The notes: generated by a model not told the origin, from the letters alone. A stretch of 64,000 nucleotides of DNA from Agreia sp. Leaf210 (GCF_001421485.1 NZ_LMKK01000002.1:864441-928440); one strand, 5' to 3'; counted from the first letter of the stretch, positions 43,211 to 51,892 are shown. Numbers and translations are program-made.

Positions 43211-44536
43211 ATGGCATCAACGACAACAACCGGGCAGGCCGCGGGCGACACGGATTCGAAGCTCACCCGCCGCATCACCGGACCACTCCTCTTTCTCTTC
43301 ATCCTCGGCGACGTACTCGGAGCCGGGATCTACGCGCTGATGGGGGTGCTCTCTGGAGAGGTCGGAGGGGCGCTCTGGGCGCCGCTGGCTCTCGCGCTCG
43401 TTTTGGCCCTGCTCACAGCCGGGTCATATGCAGAGCTCGTGACCAAATACCCGAAGGCCGGAGGGGCTGCGATCTTCGCGCAACGCGCCTTCAAGCCTCC
43501 GATCATCTCTTTTCTCGTCGGATTCAGCATGCTGGCCGCCGGCGTCACCAGCGCCGCGGGTCTCGCGATCGCTTTCGCCGGCGAGTACCTCAAGACCTTC
43601 CTCGACGTTCCCACGATCCCCGCAGCCATGATCTTCCTCGTGCTCGTCGCCGCACTCAACGCGAGGGGCATCAGCGAGTCGATGAAGAGCAATCTCGTGA
43701 TGACGGTGATCGAGGTCTCCGGACTCGTCATCGTGGTCGTGGCGGTGGCCGTGATGCTCGGCGGCGGGGGTGGAGACATCTCGCGGGTCGCGGAGTTCCC
43801 CAGCGAAACGGCTCCGGGACTCGCTGTCCTCGGGGGTGCGGTAATCGCGTACTACTCGTTCGTGGGTTTCGAGACCTCGGCCAACGTCGCCGAAGAGGTT
43901 CGGGATCCCTCGCGCGTCTATCCCCGCGCGCTGTTCGGTGCTCTTCTCGCCGCCGGGGTCGTCTACATCCTGGTCGGACTCGCGTCGTCGATTGCGCTGC
44001 CCGCCGACGATCTGTCGTCGTCGTCAGGACCCCTTCTCGCCGTCGTCGCCGCAACAGGGGTAGGCATTCCCGAATGGGTGTTCAGCCTGATCGCACTGAT
44101 CGCGGTGGCGAACGGCGCACTGCTGACGATGATCATGACGAGCCGCGTCACCTACGGCATGGCGGAGCAGGGCCTGCTGCCGTCGGTTCTCGGTCGTGTT
44201 CTGCCCAATCGCAGAACGCCCTGGGTCGCGATCGTCGCGACGACGATCCTCGCCCTGCTGCTCACGCTCGTGGGAGACCTCAGCACGCTTGCGTCAGCTG
44301 TCGTGCTCCTGCTGCTGTTCGTGTTCATCAGCACGAACATCGCCGTGCTCGTTCTGCGCCGTGACCGCGTGGAACACAAGCATTTTCGGGTCTGGACCTT
44401 CGTGCCCGTTCTCGGCGTCGCATCCTGCATTCTGCTGCTGACCCAGCAGGAGCCGATCGTCTGGGCGTTCGGCGGCGGCTTCCTGGTTCTCGGCGCCATC
44501 CTCTACGTGATCGCGCGAGCGACCAAGCGCTCGTAG
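43211..44536 (+). CDS. APC-family amino acid permease
   Basis: A 441-residue permease with about 12 hydrophobic segments. APC signatures: LGDVLGAGIYALMGVLSGEVGGALWAPLALALVLALLTAGSYAELVTKYPKAGGAA in the first helices and YYSFVGFETSANVAEEVRDPSRVYPRA at helix 6-7. Substrate unknown, probably amino acids. TAAAGT six bases before the ATG gives a leaderless promoter. A strong terminator follows. Confidence 0.92.
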   Translation: MASTTTTGQAAGDTDSKLTRRITGPLLFLFILGDVLGAGIYALMGVLSGEVGGALWAPLALALVLALLTAGSYAELVTKYPKAGGAAIFAQRAFKPPIISFLVGFSMLAAGVTSAAGLAIAFAGEYLKTFLDVPTIPAAMIFLVLVAALNARGISESMKSNLVMTVIEVSGLVIVVVAVAVMLGGGGGDISRVAEFPSETAPGLAVLGGAVIAYYSFVGFETSANVAEEVRDPSRVYPRALFGALLAAGVVYILVGLASSIALPADDLSSSSGPLLAVVAATGVGIPEWVFSLIALIAVANGALLTMIMTSRVTYGMAEQGLLPSVLGRVLPNRRTPWVAIVATTILALLLTLVGDLSTLASAVVLLLLFVFISTNIAVLVLRRDRVEHKHFRVWTFVPVLGVASCILLLTQQEPIVWAFGGGFLVLGAILYVIARATKRS

Positions 44537-44561
44537 CCACGGGCTACGTCGGAACAACGCC

Positions 44562-44592
44562 AGAAGGGGCGGGCCATCGGCCCGCCCCTTCT
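44562..44592. terminator. Strong bidirectional terminator
   Basis: AGAAGGGGCGGGCC and its exact reverse complement form a 14-bp stem with a 3-nt ATC loop between the convergent permease and Hsp20 genes. Confidence 0.9.
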
Positions 44593-44604
44593 TCGTCGGC
44601 TTCG

Positions 44605-45036
44605 TCAGACGGTGAGTGTCTTCTGCTCGTCTGCGCTCTGCACGGTCTTGACCTCGACCTTGCGCGGCTTTGCCCGCTCGCTGACCGGAATGATCACGGA
44701 GAGCACGCCATTGTCGTAGCTCGCCGAGATCTTCTCGGAGTCGACACCGTCGCCCAGGCTGAACTGACGGAGGTAGTCGCCGTTCGGGCGCTCCTGGGCC
44801 AGCCACTTGACGCCCTCGTGGGCTGCTGCGGTTCGCTTGGCCCTGATGGTCAGCAACTGGCCATCGACATCGACATCGACGGAGCCGGGGTCGATGCCCG
44901 GCAGGTCTGCGCTAAGCACGTACTGGTCGCCGTCGCGGTAGAGATCGACGGGCATGAACTTCGGCCCCGGACGGAACGTGAGCAGGTCGCCGGCGATGCG
45001 GTCGAGCTCGCTGAAAGGATCAAAAGACATTGCCAT
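44605..45036 (-). CDS. Hsp20 / alpha-crystallin small heat-shock protein
   Basis: A 143-residue small heat-shock chaperone: short N-terminal arm (MAMSFDPFSELDRIAGDLL), alpha-crystallin domain (about residues 30-128, with YVLSADLPGIDPGSVDVDVDGQLLTIRAKR and YDNGVLSVIIPVSERAKPRKVEV) and a short tail. It holds unfolding proteins in an ATP-independent way. Ribosome site AAAGGGGAA. Upstream lie both a HAIR element and a CIRCE element, so control by HspR and by HrcA is likely. Confidence 0.95.
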   Translation of the reverse strand: MAMSFDPFSELDRIAGDLLTFRPGPKFMPVDLYRDGDQYVLSADLPGIDPGSVDVDVDGQLLTIRAKRTAAAHEGVKWLAQERPNGDYLRQFSLGDGVDSEKISASYDNGVLSVIIPVSERAKPRKVEVKTVQSADEQKTLTV

Positions 45037-45057
45037 GAGGATTCCCCTTTCTGTGAA

Positions 45058-45078
45058 CCTGAGTCGAGTCGACTCAAC
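45058..45078. promoter_or_regulatory. HAIR element (HspR site)
   Basis: Read toward the hsp20 gene: GTTGAGT-N7-ACTCAGG, close to the HspR-associated inverted repeat CTTGAGT-N7-ACTCAAG (11 of 14 arm bases match). It lies 22 bp upstream of the start, downstream of the probable promoter. Confidence 0.75.
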
Positions 45079-45092
45079 TTGTGACAGCTAAA

Positions 45093-45119
45093 TTAGCACT
45101 CGACCGCCGAGAGTGCCAA
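45093..45119. promoter_or_regulatory. CIRCE element (HrcA site)
   Basis: TTAGCACTC-N9-GAGTGCCAA matches the CIRCE consensus TTAGCACTC-N9-GAGTGCTAA in 17 of 18 positions. Read toward hsp20 it overlaps a plausible promoter (TTGGCA as -35 and TAATTT as -10). Confidence 0.9.
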
Positions 45120-45188
45120 GCCATGTCGATACCCCCAGGAAGTTCGTGAAAGAAGCTAGCGTCCTCCCCTCTTCGATCGAGTCTGGGT

Positions 45189-45317
45189 CTAGGCGTTCCA
45201 GTCGAGGTCTGGCACGTCACGCATCTCCTCACCCCACACGGGCCGTGCCGTCGCGCGCTGCCCGCCTTCTTCGATGATCGGGAAGTCGATGATGTCGGAC
45301 TTGTCCTTCGTGGTCAT
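45189..45317 (-). CDS. Possible 42-residue small protein
   Basis: A short frame after the LacI gene encodes MTTKDKSDIIDFP then a charged stretch ending VPDLDWNA; composition is protein-like and hydrophilic. No clear ribosome site or promoter and no family. It would be the last gene of the fructosamine operon. The frame stays open upstream through the LacI gene, which weakens the case. Confidence 0.3.
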   Translation of the reverse strand: MTTKDKSDIIDFPIIEEGGQRATARPVWGEEMRDVPDLDWNA

Positions 45318-45376
45318 CGATAGCGCCGTCGCCCGTCGGTCATGAAACAGACGAGACAACGGCACCGCCGTGCCAG

Positions 45377-46477
45377 CTAGGCCCCGACTGCTGGTGCCGC
45401 AACCGAAGCGCGCTCGATGTACGTCGACTGCAGGGTGTGCATGGTTCGACTGGGCGTCTTGCCGTTGATCTCCTCGAGCAGGATCTCGGCCGCGCGCGCA
45501 CCGAGCTCCAGCATGGGTTGCTCGATCATGGTGAGCGGCGGATCCATGACCGCGGCCCACGAGCTGTCGTCGAATCCGATGAGCGACACGTCCTCGGGGT
45601 AGCGCAATCCGCTCGCCCTGATGGCCCGCAGGGCACCCGTGGTGCCGTCGGTCTCGCTGCAGAGGATCGCCGTCGCCCTGCTGGGCAGCTCGAGCATGCG
45701 CGCGACCCACGCCGTGGCGTTCTCCTCGGTCTTCGGGCCCGTCATCACCAACTGGGCGTCGAAGGGGATGCCCGCGTCGTCGAGGGCATCGAGGTAGCCG
45801 CGCAGACGTTCGCCGTCTGTCCACAGATTCACCGACGCGGCGGCGCTCAGCTCACGCCGCGTCGTTATCTCGTCCGTGGTCGACGGGCCCCAGATGAAGC
45901 CGATGCGGCGGTGGCCCGCCTCTATGAGCCCGGCGGCAGCCCGCCGTGCGGCATCCCGGTTGTCGATGACGACGGAATCGAGGTCGAGGTAGTCGAGCGC
46001 CCGGTCGACGAGAACGACGGGCACACCTCTGTCGACCGCATCTCGAATATGGTCGACGTCGTCACGGCCGAGCGCCGCCGAGGCGATGATCATGCCGTCG
46101 ACGCGCTTGTCTACGAGCACGCCGATCGCGGCGCGCTCCTCGTCGAGGTCTTCGTGCGTGCTGAGAACGATGGTGTCGAAGCCACGCGACCGCGAGGTGT
46201 CGCTGATGCCGCGCACGACGCCGGCGAAGAAGGGATTGCCGATGTCGGCCACGATCACTCCGAGGGTGTGAGTGACCCCCGTCGACATGCTGCGCGCGAG
46301 CGCATTCGTGCGGTAGCCGAGCTTCTCGGCTGCGGCGAGCACCCTGTCACGAAGCTCGGGGCTGGCGTACCCGTAGCCGCCGAGCGTGCGAGCGGCGGAT
46401 GCCCGACCCACTCCCGCCTCGGCGGCGACTTCGGAGATGGTCGGCGGCGAGGAGTTGCGGTCGCGTTCGGCGGCCAT
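45377..46477 (-). CDS. LacI-family regulator of the fructosamine island
   Basis: A 366-residue LacI repressor: N-terminal HTH (PTISEVAAEAGVGRASAARTLGGYGYASPELRDRVLAAAEKLGYRTNALARSM, residues about 12-65) with the hinge helix, then a periplasmic-binding-like sugar domain (TLGVIVADIGNPFFAGVVRGI ... VSLIGFDDSSWAAVMDPPLTMIEQP). Third gene of the operon after the deglycase and the kinase. The duplicated TGGTACCGGTATCA site at both divergent promoters is its probable operator. Confidence 0.9.
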   Translation of the reverse strand: MAAERDRNSSPPTISEVAAEAGVGRASAARTLGGYGYASPELRDRVLAAAEKLGYRTNALARSMSTGVTHTLGVIVADIGNPFFAGVVRGISDTSRSRGFDTIVLSTHEDLDEERAAIGVLVDKRVDGMIIASAALGRDDVDHIRDAVDRGVPVVLVDRALDYLDLDSVVIDNRDAARRAAAGLIEAGHRRIGFIWGPSTTDEITTRRELSAAASVNLWTDGERLRGYLDALDDAGIPFDAQLVMTGPKTEENATAWVARMLELPSRATAILCSETDGTTGALRAIRASGLRYPEDVSLIGFDDSSWAAVMDPPLTMIEQPMLELGARAAEILLEEINGKTPSRTMHTLQSTYIERASVAAPAVGA

Positions 46478-46524
46478 GTCAGTGAGCCCATCTGGTAGTC
46501 ATCGAGTGCATGAAGGCTGGTGTG

Positions 46525-47409
46525 TCACATCGTAGCGGGCACGATGCCGGCGTCGACTCCGTGGCCAAAGGCCCCCTCCACGAGGCACTGGCGGGCTGCG
46601 AAACCCGCTCCGTCGCGGAGCGCCGTATCGAGCGCCCCCACCCAGGGACGCCGGGAGCGGGTCCATCCGGAGGTCAGCAGCGACACGGCGAAGGCTGTGA
46701 TGAATGCGTCGCCGCATCCCATGGTGTCGACGATCGTCGACGGGTCGTCGACCGGCTGGGCCGGCGCAGTCACGTGGTCACGGCCATCGAACACGATGGC
46801 TCCACGGATGCCCCGGGTGCCGACCGCGAGCCCCGCACCTCGGTCGACGGCATCGGCCAGAACGGCGCGGGTCTGGCGCAGGGTGAGGTGACTGCACGAC
46901 AGCAGAACGAGGTCAGCGAATGGGGCGACGCGGTCGAGGTATTCGGGCGAGCGGAACTCGTCTTCGCTCGAGAGATCGATGCTCACGAGCGCCGATGTCT
47001 CACGCAGCGCGGGCAGTTGCGACTCGGTGGCCGAGTAGACGCTGGTATGTACGAGGTCGAAGCTCGCGGCATAAGAGAGGAGCTCGGGGTCGAGCTCGAG
47101 TGGCTGGCCCACGGTGACGCCTCCGCCGTTCCACCCGCCGAACACCCGATCGCCGTCGACGACGGTCAGCGTCGATACGCCGCTCGGTCCCTCGCGCACG
47201 ACTGAGCGCGAGATGTCGACGCCTTGATCGCTTACCGCGTCACGCAAAAAGGTGCCGGCGGCGTCGGAGCCGAAGACGCCCAGATACGAGGCATCGACGC
47301 CGAGCTGGCGCGCGAACACCGCGAAGTTGACGCTGTTGCCGCCGGGGTAGGCGATACCCCGGTCGACGAAACGGTCGACGATGTTGTCTCCGAAGCCGAG
47401 CACCTTCAT
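46525..47409 (-). CDS. frlD: PfkB-family kinase, fructosamine kinase (FrlD-like)
   Basis: A 294-residue PfkB sugar kinase. It starts VLGFGDNIVDRFVDRGIAYPGGNSVNFAVFARQLG, close to FrlD (fructoselysine 6-kinase), and ends with the catalytic loop DTMGCGDAFITAFAVSL (catalytic Asp; GCGD in place of the more common GAGD). It should phosphorylate C6 of fructosyl-amino acids made from glucose and amines. It stands behind the FrlB-like deglycase gene, which uses its product. A hairpin lies between the two genes. Confidence 0.82.
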   Translation of the reverse strand: MKVLGFGDNIVDRFVDRGIAYPGGNSVNFAVFARQLGVDASYLGVFGSDAAGTFLRDAVSDQGVDISRSVVREGPSGVSTLTVVDGDRVFGGWNGGGVTVGQPLELDPELLSYAASFDLVHTSVYSATESQLPALRETSALVSIDLSSEDEFRSPEYLDRVAPFADLVLLSCSHLTLRQTRAVLADAVDRGAGLAVGTRGIRGAIVFDGRDHVTAPAQPVDDPSTIVDTMGCGDAFITAFAVSLLTSGWTRSRRPWVGALDTALRDGAGFAARQCLVEGAFGHGVDAGIVPATM

Positions 47410-47441
47410 GACTGGTCCTTAATAGGGGGGGCGAGCGCCGC

Positions 47442-47472
47442 CGGGCGTCCGCGACGTTCACGCGGACGCCCG
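47442..47472 (-). terminator. Intra-operon hairpin between deglycase and kinase genes
   Basis: CGGGCGTCCGCG / CGCGGACGCCCG, perfect 12-bp stem with a 7-nt loop, in the 75-bp gap. No T-run follows, so it may stabilise the upstream message or reduce read-through rather than end the operon. Confidence 0.75.
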
Positions 47473-47484
47473 ACAGCAGGAGGA

Positions 47485-48486
47485 TCAGTACTCGACGACG
47501 CGGTAGTAGCGACGCAGATCGAGGGAGTGCTCACGCACCCGCTCGAGGTGCTTGCTCACCCGCCCCGTGATGGTGTCGAGAACGACCGGCGCGAGAAGCC
47601 CTCGGAACTCGGGGCTGATTCCCTCGAGGGGGTAGTCCTTCGTGTCGAACACGGTGACATCGTCAGACACGGTGCGCACGAATCTCTCGACCCGATCGGT
47701 GAGAGCGCGGGTCTCGTCTTCACCCTGGAACAGGATGACGCTCGTGTCCTTCTCGAGCAGCTCCAGCGATCCGTGGAAGAACTCGGCGCTGTGCACCCGC
47801 GTCGTGCGGAGCCACTGCATCTCTTCGAGGATGCACATGGAGTAGAGGTACGTGAAGCCCCAGAGATTGCCTCCCCCGACGAGGAAGTAGTAGTCGGTGT
47901 CTTTGTGGGCATCCGCGAAATCGGATGCGATGGGCTCGGCCTGTTTCGCGACCTCGACCAGGATCTCGGGCAGCTTCTCGAGCTCGCCGGCGAACTTCTC
48001 GTAGCCATCGAACTCGCCGCGCACGCTGAGCAGTCGTGTCGTGAAGAGCATCATCTGCATGTCGAACGGCCAGGTCTTGGGCTCGGAGACGAGGGCGATG
48101 TCGGCCTGCTGCGCGATCGGGGAGTCCGGGAACCCGGTGAACGCGACGGTCAGCACCCCGCGCTCCTTGACGTACTCGATGGCGCGCAGGCTGTCATCGG
48201 TCGTGCCCGAGACGGAGGTGAAGATCGCCACCGAACGATCCGTGAGGGTCTTGTCGCCCGAGACGAGCAGCTCGGCCGCGATGACCGATTTCACGGGCAG
48301 GGACGAGGCTGTCTTGGCGAAGTGCTCATACGGCCACATCGCCGCGTAGGTGCCGCCGGCGCCGATCAGAAAGAGGTTGTCGAAGCCGCGGGCGACCAGG
48401 GTGTCGACCAGCTCTTCGATCTGCGGACGGAGGGCGACCGCGCTGGCGATCTGCTTGACGAATGCAGACTCGTCGAATCCGAGCAT
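47485..48486 (-). CDS. frlB: SIS-domain fructosamine-6-phosphate deglycase (FrlB-like)
   Basis: A 333-residue two-SIS-domain isomerase/deglycase. The first SIS domain has FLIGAGGTYAAMWPYEHFA and SVSGTTDDSLRAIEYVKERG, the second AEFFHGSLELLEKDTSVILFQGEDETRALTDRVERFV; it ends RRYYRVVEY, much like E. coli FrlB (RRYYGGLVEY). It converts fructosamine 6-phosphate to glucose 6-phosphate and the free amine. First gene of its operon, divergent from the importer genes. Start at 48486 with GAAAGGAC upstream. Confidence 0.83.
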   Translation of the reverse strand: MLGFDESAFVKQIASAVALRPQIEELVDTLVARGFDNLFLIGAGGTYAAMWPYEHFAKTASSLPVKSVIAAELLVSGDKTLTDRSVAIFTSVSGTTDDSLRAIEYVKERGVLTVAFTGFPDSPIAQQADIALVSEPKTWPFDMQMMLFTTRLLSVRGEFDGYEKFAGELEKLPEILVEVAKQAEPIASDFADAHKDTDYYFLVGGGNLWGFTYLYSMCILEEMQWLRTTRVHSAEFFHGSLELLEKDTSVILFQGEDETRALTDRVERFVRTVSDDVTVFDTKDYPLEGISPEFRGLLAPVVLDTITGRVSKHLERVREHSLDLRRYYRVVEY

Positions 48487-48526
48487 CAGGTGTCCTTTCA
48501 GGAGCGTGAACTGCACCGGGCCAGTG

Positions 48527-48540
48527 TGGTACCGGTATCA
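48527..48540. promoter_or_regulatory. LacI operator, deglycase side
   Basis: TGGTACCGGTATCA, one base from the perfect palindrome TGATACCGGTATCA, in front of the deglycase gene. The identical 16 bp GTGGTACCGGTATCAG recur 111 bp away. Confidence 0.8.
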
Positions 48541-48637
48541 GGTGGCTCCGATGCTGACACATGAATCCTTGGATCGTCAACACATCGACGGTGAAATGAT
48601 CGATAAGCCCAATCTTCGAGAAAGTTTCGCCCTGGAG

Positions 48638-48651
48638 TGGTACCGGTATCA
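48638..48651. promoter_or_regulatory. LacI operator, importer side
   Basis: Second TGGTACCGGTATCA copy, directly upstream of the AT-rich GTATATAGT that probably contains the importer -10 box. Two sites 111 bp apart would allow looping by a LacI tetramer or independent repression of both promoters. Confidence 0.8.
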
Positions 48652-48778
48652 GATTGTGTATATAGTTCAGCGAAACCACGCAGTACGTGTTGAACCAGAT
48701 CCAATGGCGGATCGGTGGAAGGCAGCCCTCGGGACGCCGCCCCGAGATCCCCGCTCCGGCGAGAGATGAAGGAAGACC

Positions 48779-50098
48779 ATGCACACACGAACACGAATCA
48801 CAGCGGCGGCGTTCATCGCGGCCGGAGCCCTCCTGGTCACGGGATGTGCAGGGGGCTCGTCCGCCGCGCCGGTCGACGTGACCGCGACACCGGAATACTC
48901 CGGAACCCTCAGCATCCTGACCAAATTCGCGGGCGACCCCCTGCAGCCCTACTTCGAAGATCTCGCGACGGAGTACACCGCGCTGCACCCCGACGTGTCG
49001 TTCGACCTGATTCAAGAGACCGACCAGAGCGTCAAAGACAAGACCAAGACGCTCACCGCATCCGGCGCGCTGCCCGACATCTACTTCAGCTTCACCGGCA
49101 ACTGGGCCGACAACTTCATCCGCGGCGGACTGGCCGCCGACCTCACCGACGTGATCGGGCCCGACACCGACTGGGGCCAGACCTTCGGCCCCGCCTCGCT
49201 CGGCGCTTTCGAGACCGACGGCAAGTACTACGGCGTTCCGCTCTACAACAACGGCAAGTTCATGGGTTATAACAAGGCGATCTTCGACGAGGCGGGCGTC
49301 AGCGTTCCCACGTCATTCGAGGAGCTCATCGACAGCTGCCCCACGATCCGGGCGGCGGGCTATGAGCCGATCGCCTTCGGCAACAAAGACGGATGGCCCG
49401 GCCTGCACTACCTGCAGCAGCTGTTCGCCTACAACGTGCCCGCCGACGTGCTCGAGGCCGACTTCGATCCCGAGACCGCCACCCTCGACGACCCCGGGTA
49501 TCTGAAGGCGCTCGAACAGTTCAAGACCCTCGTCGATACCTGCACCGACACCGGTGACGGCACGAACGGTGTTCTCTACACGACCGCGCAGGAGGCCCTG
49601 GCCGGAGGCAAGGCGGCCATGTACTACCAGGAGATCCTCGAGTTCGACACGGTCACCGCGGAGGGCAACGCCCTCACCACCGACAACTTCGGATTCTTCG
49701 CCCTGCCGGTTCCCGCTGGAGCACAGGGAGATCCCGACGCCATCGAGGGAGCACCCGAGGGCTATCTGGTGAACGCGAAGTCGCCCCGAGCGGCTCTCGC
49801 CATCGACTTCCTCAAGTTCGTGACCGACAAGACCAATGCCCAGACCCTCGCCGCGCCTCCCTACGGTCAGCCGAGCACGGTGGTCGGAGCGGTGTCGGCC
49901 GAGACCTCGAGTAACGCCGTCGTCGACGGCATCTCGCAGGTCAATGAGGCGTCGCAGATCGTGGCCTGGCTCGACATGGTCACGGTTCCCGAAGTTGCCG
50001 ATGCCTGGTTGGCCGGCGGCGAAGCGATCATCAGCGGCAGCGCGACGCCCGACGAGGTCCTCACCAGCGTCCGCGACGCATCCGAGTCCGCCGAGTAG
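48779..50098 (+). CDS. ABC importer solute-binding lipoprotein
   Basis: A 439-residue extracellular sugar-type binding protein (family 1). Signal peptide ending LLVTGC with lipid-anchored Cys23, then GTLSILTKFAGDPLQPYFEDLATEYTALHPDVSFDLIQE, LPDIYFSFTGNWADNFI and PLYNNGKFMGYNKAIFDEAGVSVPTSFEELIDSC. It captures the substrate for the two permeases that follow; the neighbouring deglycase and kinase suggest fructosyl-amino acids. No ATPase gene is in the cluster, so a shared MsiK-type ATPase is expected. Confidence 0.92.
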   Translation: MHTRTRITAAAFIAAGALLVTGCAGGSSAAPVDVTATPEYSGTLSILTKFAGDPLQPYFEDLATEYTALHPDVSFDLIQETDQSVKDKTKTLTASGALPDIYFSFTGNWADNFIRGGLAADLTDVIGPDTDWGQTFGPASLGAFETDGKYYGVPLYNNGKFMGYNKAIFDEAGVSVPTSFEELIDSCPTIRAAGYEPIAFGNKDGWPGLHYLQQLFAYNVPADVLEADFDPETATLDDPGYLKALEQFKTLVDTCTDTGDGTNGVLYTTAQEALAGGKAAMYYQEILEFDTVTAEGNALTTDNFGFFALPVPAGAQGDPDAIEGAPEGYLVNAKSPRAALAIDFLKFVTDKTNAQTLAAPPYGQPSTVVGAVSAETSSNAVVDGISQVNEASQIVAWLDMVTVPEVADAWLAGGEAIISGSATPDEVLTSVRDASESAE

Positions 50099-50104
50099 CA
50101 ACCA

Positions 50105-50134
50105 GCCGGGGCGGCGCGCACGTGCCGCCCCGGC
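50105..50134 (+). terminator. Hairpin after the binding-protein gene
   Basis: GCCGGGGCGGC / GCCGCCCCGGC, perfect 11-bp stem with an 8-nt loop, seven bases after the stop codon. In importer operons such hairpins keep the binding-protein message abundant relative to the permeases. Confidence 0.75.
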
Positions 50135-50174
50135 CATCCCCTCCCTCCCACACCTCTAGCCGGAAGAAATCTCG

Positions 50175-51062
50175 ATGCAGACAGCCGTGAAGAAAGCCCT
50201 CGGGTTCGCCTGGGTGCTGCCGGCGCTCGTCCTCCTCGGCGCCTTCGTCTACCTTCCTCTCGTGCAGAACTTCGGGTTCAGCCTGCAGAAGTGGGACATC
50301 TACAGCGGCACCTCGGAGTTCGTCGGACTCAAGAACTACCTGAAACTGGTCGACGATCCGATCTTCTGGTCGGCGCTCGGCAACAACCTGCTCTACGCCG
50401 TCATCTCCGTGGCATTCCAGGTCTTCGGCGCCATCGTCCTCGCGGCGATCATCGAGAGCATCCGCAGCGACCGGTGGCGACGCAGCCTTCGAGCGATCTA
50501 CTTCGTCCCCTCCGCCATCTCGCTCACGGTCGCGGGCCTACTGTTCTACTTCATCTACGAGCCCAACCTCGGTCTCCTGAATGCCGCGCTGGATTCCGTC
50601 GGCCTCGATGCCTTGGCCCGCCCGTGGCTCGGGCAAGAGAGCACGGCGATGCTCGGCATCATCGCCATGAGCCAGTGGCAGGGCTTCGGCTACTCGACAC
50701 TGCTGTTCGCGATCGCCATCCAACGCATTCCGTCGGAACTCTACGAGGCGGCCTCCATCGACGGTGTCGGCCCGTTCCGCCGCTTCTTCACGGTGACGCT
50801 GCCACTGGTGCGCGAGATGACCGGGTTGATGATGATCGTCACCATCTCGGGTGCCTTCCAGGTGTTCAACGAGGTCATGGTGATGACGAGTGGAGGGCCC
50901 AACAACTCGACGCAGGTGCTCGGCACGTGGTTGTACCGCTCGGGCTTCGTACGCAACGACTTCGGCTACGCAGCCGCGATCGCGATGGTCATCTTCATCG
51001 TCACCCTCGCGATCGCGCTCGTTCAACTCTGGATCACTCGCAGAAGAAGGGTGGAATGGTGA
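50175..51062 (+). CDS. ABC importer permease 1 (MalF type)
   Basis: A 295-residue permease with six hydrophobic segments. The EAA loop that contacts the ATPase is EAASIDGVGPFRRFFTVTLPL (in two pieces around residue 195). LNAALDSVGLDALARPWLGQ and FNEVMVMTSGGPNNSTQVLGTWLY are typical of carbohydrate permeases. Second gene of the importer operon; its stop lies within the start region of the next permease. Confidence 0.92.
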   Translation: MQTAVKKALGFAWVLPALVLLGAFVYLPLVQNFGFSLQKWDIYSGTSEFVGLKNYLKLVDDPIFWSALGNNLLYAVISVAFQVFGAIVLAAIIESIRSDRWRRSLRAIYFVPSAISLTVAGLLFYFIYEPNLGLLNAALDSVGLDALARPWLGQESTAMLGIIAMSQWQGFGYSTLLFAIAIQRIPSELYEAASIDGVGPFRRFFTVTLPLVREMTGLMMIVTISGAFQVFNEVMVMTSGGPNNSTQVLGTWLYRSGFVRNDFGYAAAIAMVIFIVTLAIALVQLWITRRRRVEW

Positions 51063-51892
51063 AACGCCTCACGTTCCTCGGCAGCATCGGCAGGGTGTTC
51101 ATGTGGACCTTCCTGCTCGGCCTTGTGGTCGTCGTGGTCTATCCGCTTCTCTGGATGATCCTGAACGGCTTCAAAGAGAATGCCGAACTGTTCGGCAACC
51201 CGTTCGCCCTTCCCATCGCCTGGAAATGGGAGAACTACGTGACCGCGTGGAACCGCGGGGTCAGCAACTACCTCATGATGAGCGTGCTGGTCACCGTGAC
51301 CTCGACGATCGCGACGGTGTTCATCAGCGCCTGGGCCGCCTACGGCCTCACCCGAGTCACCATCCCCTTCAACAGGGCGATCGTCACCGTGATCCTCGGC
51401 GGACTCATGCTCGCTCCGGCCGTCGCCCTCATTCCGCTCGTGAAGATGTTCCAGAGCCTCGGTCTCTACAACACGTTCTGGGCCCTGCTCATCCTCTATA
51501 CGGCGTTCCGCATCCCCTTCACGACATTCCTGATCCGCGCATACATGATCGACCTGCCCCGCGAGATCGACGAGGCCGCCGAGGTCGATGGCGCATCCCG
51601 CTGGTCGACGTTCTGGCGCATCATCCTGCCCATGTGCAAACCGATCATCGTGTCGACCGTGATCCTGCACATCCTCTTCGCCTGGAACGAGTACCTGTTC
51701 GCGATGGTGTTCACGAGCGGGACCGACGTGCAGACGCTACCGGTGGGGCTGACGAGTCTCATGAGCAAGCACGGCACCGACTACCCCGTCGTGTTCGCCG
51801 GAATGGTGATCGCGGCGATCCCCGTCGTTCTGCTGTTCTTCTTCGGCCAGCGCTACTTCGTGAAGGGCCTCGCCGACGGTATCGGCAAGTAA
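51056..51892 (+). CDS. ABC importer permease 2 (MalG type)
   Basis: A 278-residue permease with six hydrophobic segments and the EAA loop DEAAEVDGASRWSTFWRIILP. The end VVFAGMVIAAIPVVLLFFFGQRYFVKGLADG is standard for MalG-type proteins. ATG at 51056 lies inside the end of permease 1 (7-bp overlap). With the binding protein and permease 1 it forms the import complex, without an ATPase in this region. Confidence 0.92.
   Translation: MVKRLTFLGSIGRVFMWTFLLGLVVVVVYPLLWMILNGFKENAELFGNPFALPIAWKWENYVTAWNRGVSNYLMMSVLVTVTSTIATVFISAWAAYGLTRVTIPFNRAIVTVILGGLMLAPAVALIPLVKMFQSLGLYNTFWALLILYTAFRIPFTTFLIRAYMIDLPREIDEAAEVDGASRWSTFWRIILPMCKPIIVSTVILHILFAWNEYLFAMVFTSGTDVQTLPVGLTSLMSKHGTDYPVVFAGMVIAAIPVVLLFFFGQRYFVKGLADGIGK

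Noticed and set aside
48487..48778. A hidden gene in the 292-bp divergent region
   Set aside because: Only short frames without start signals; the region is explained by two operators and two promoters.
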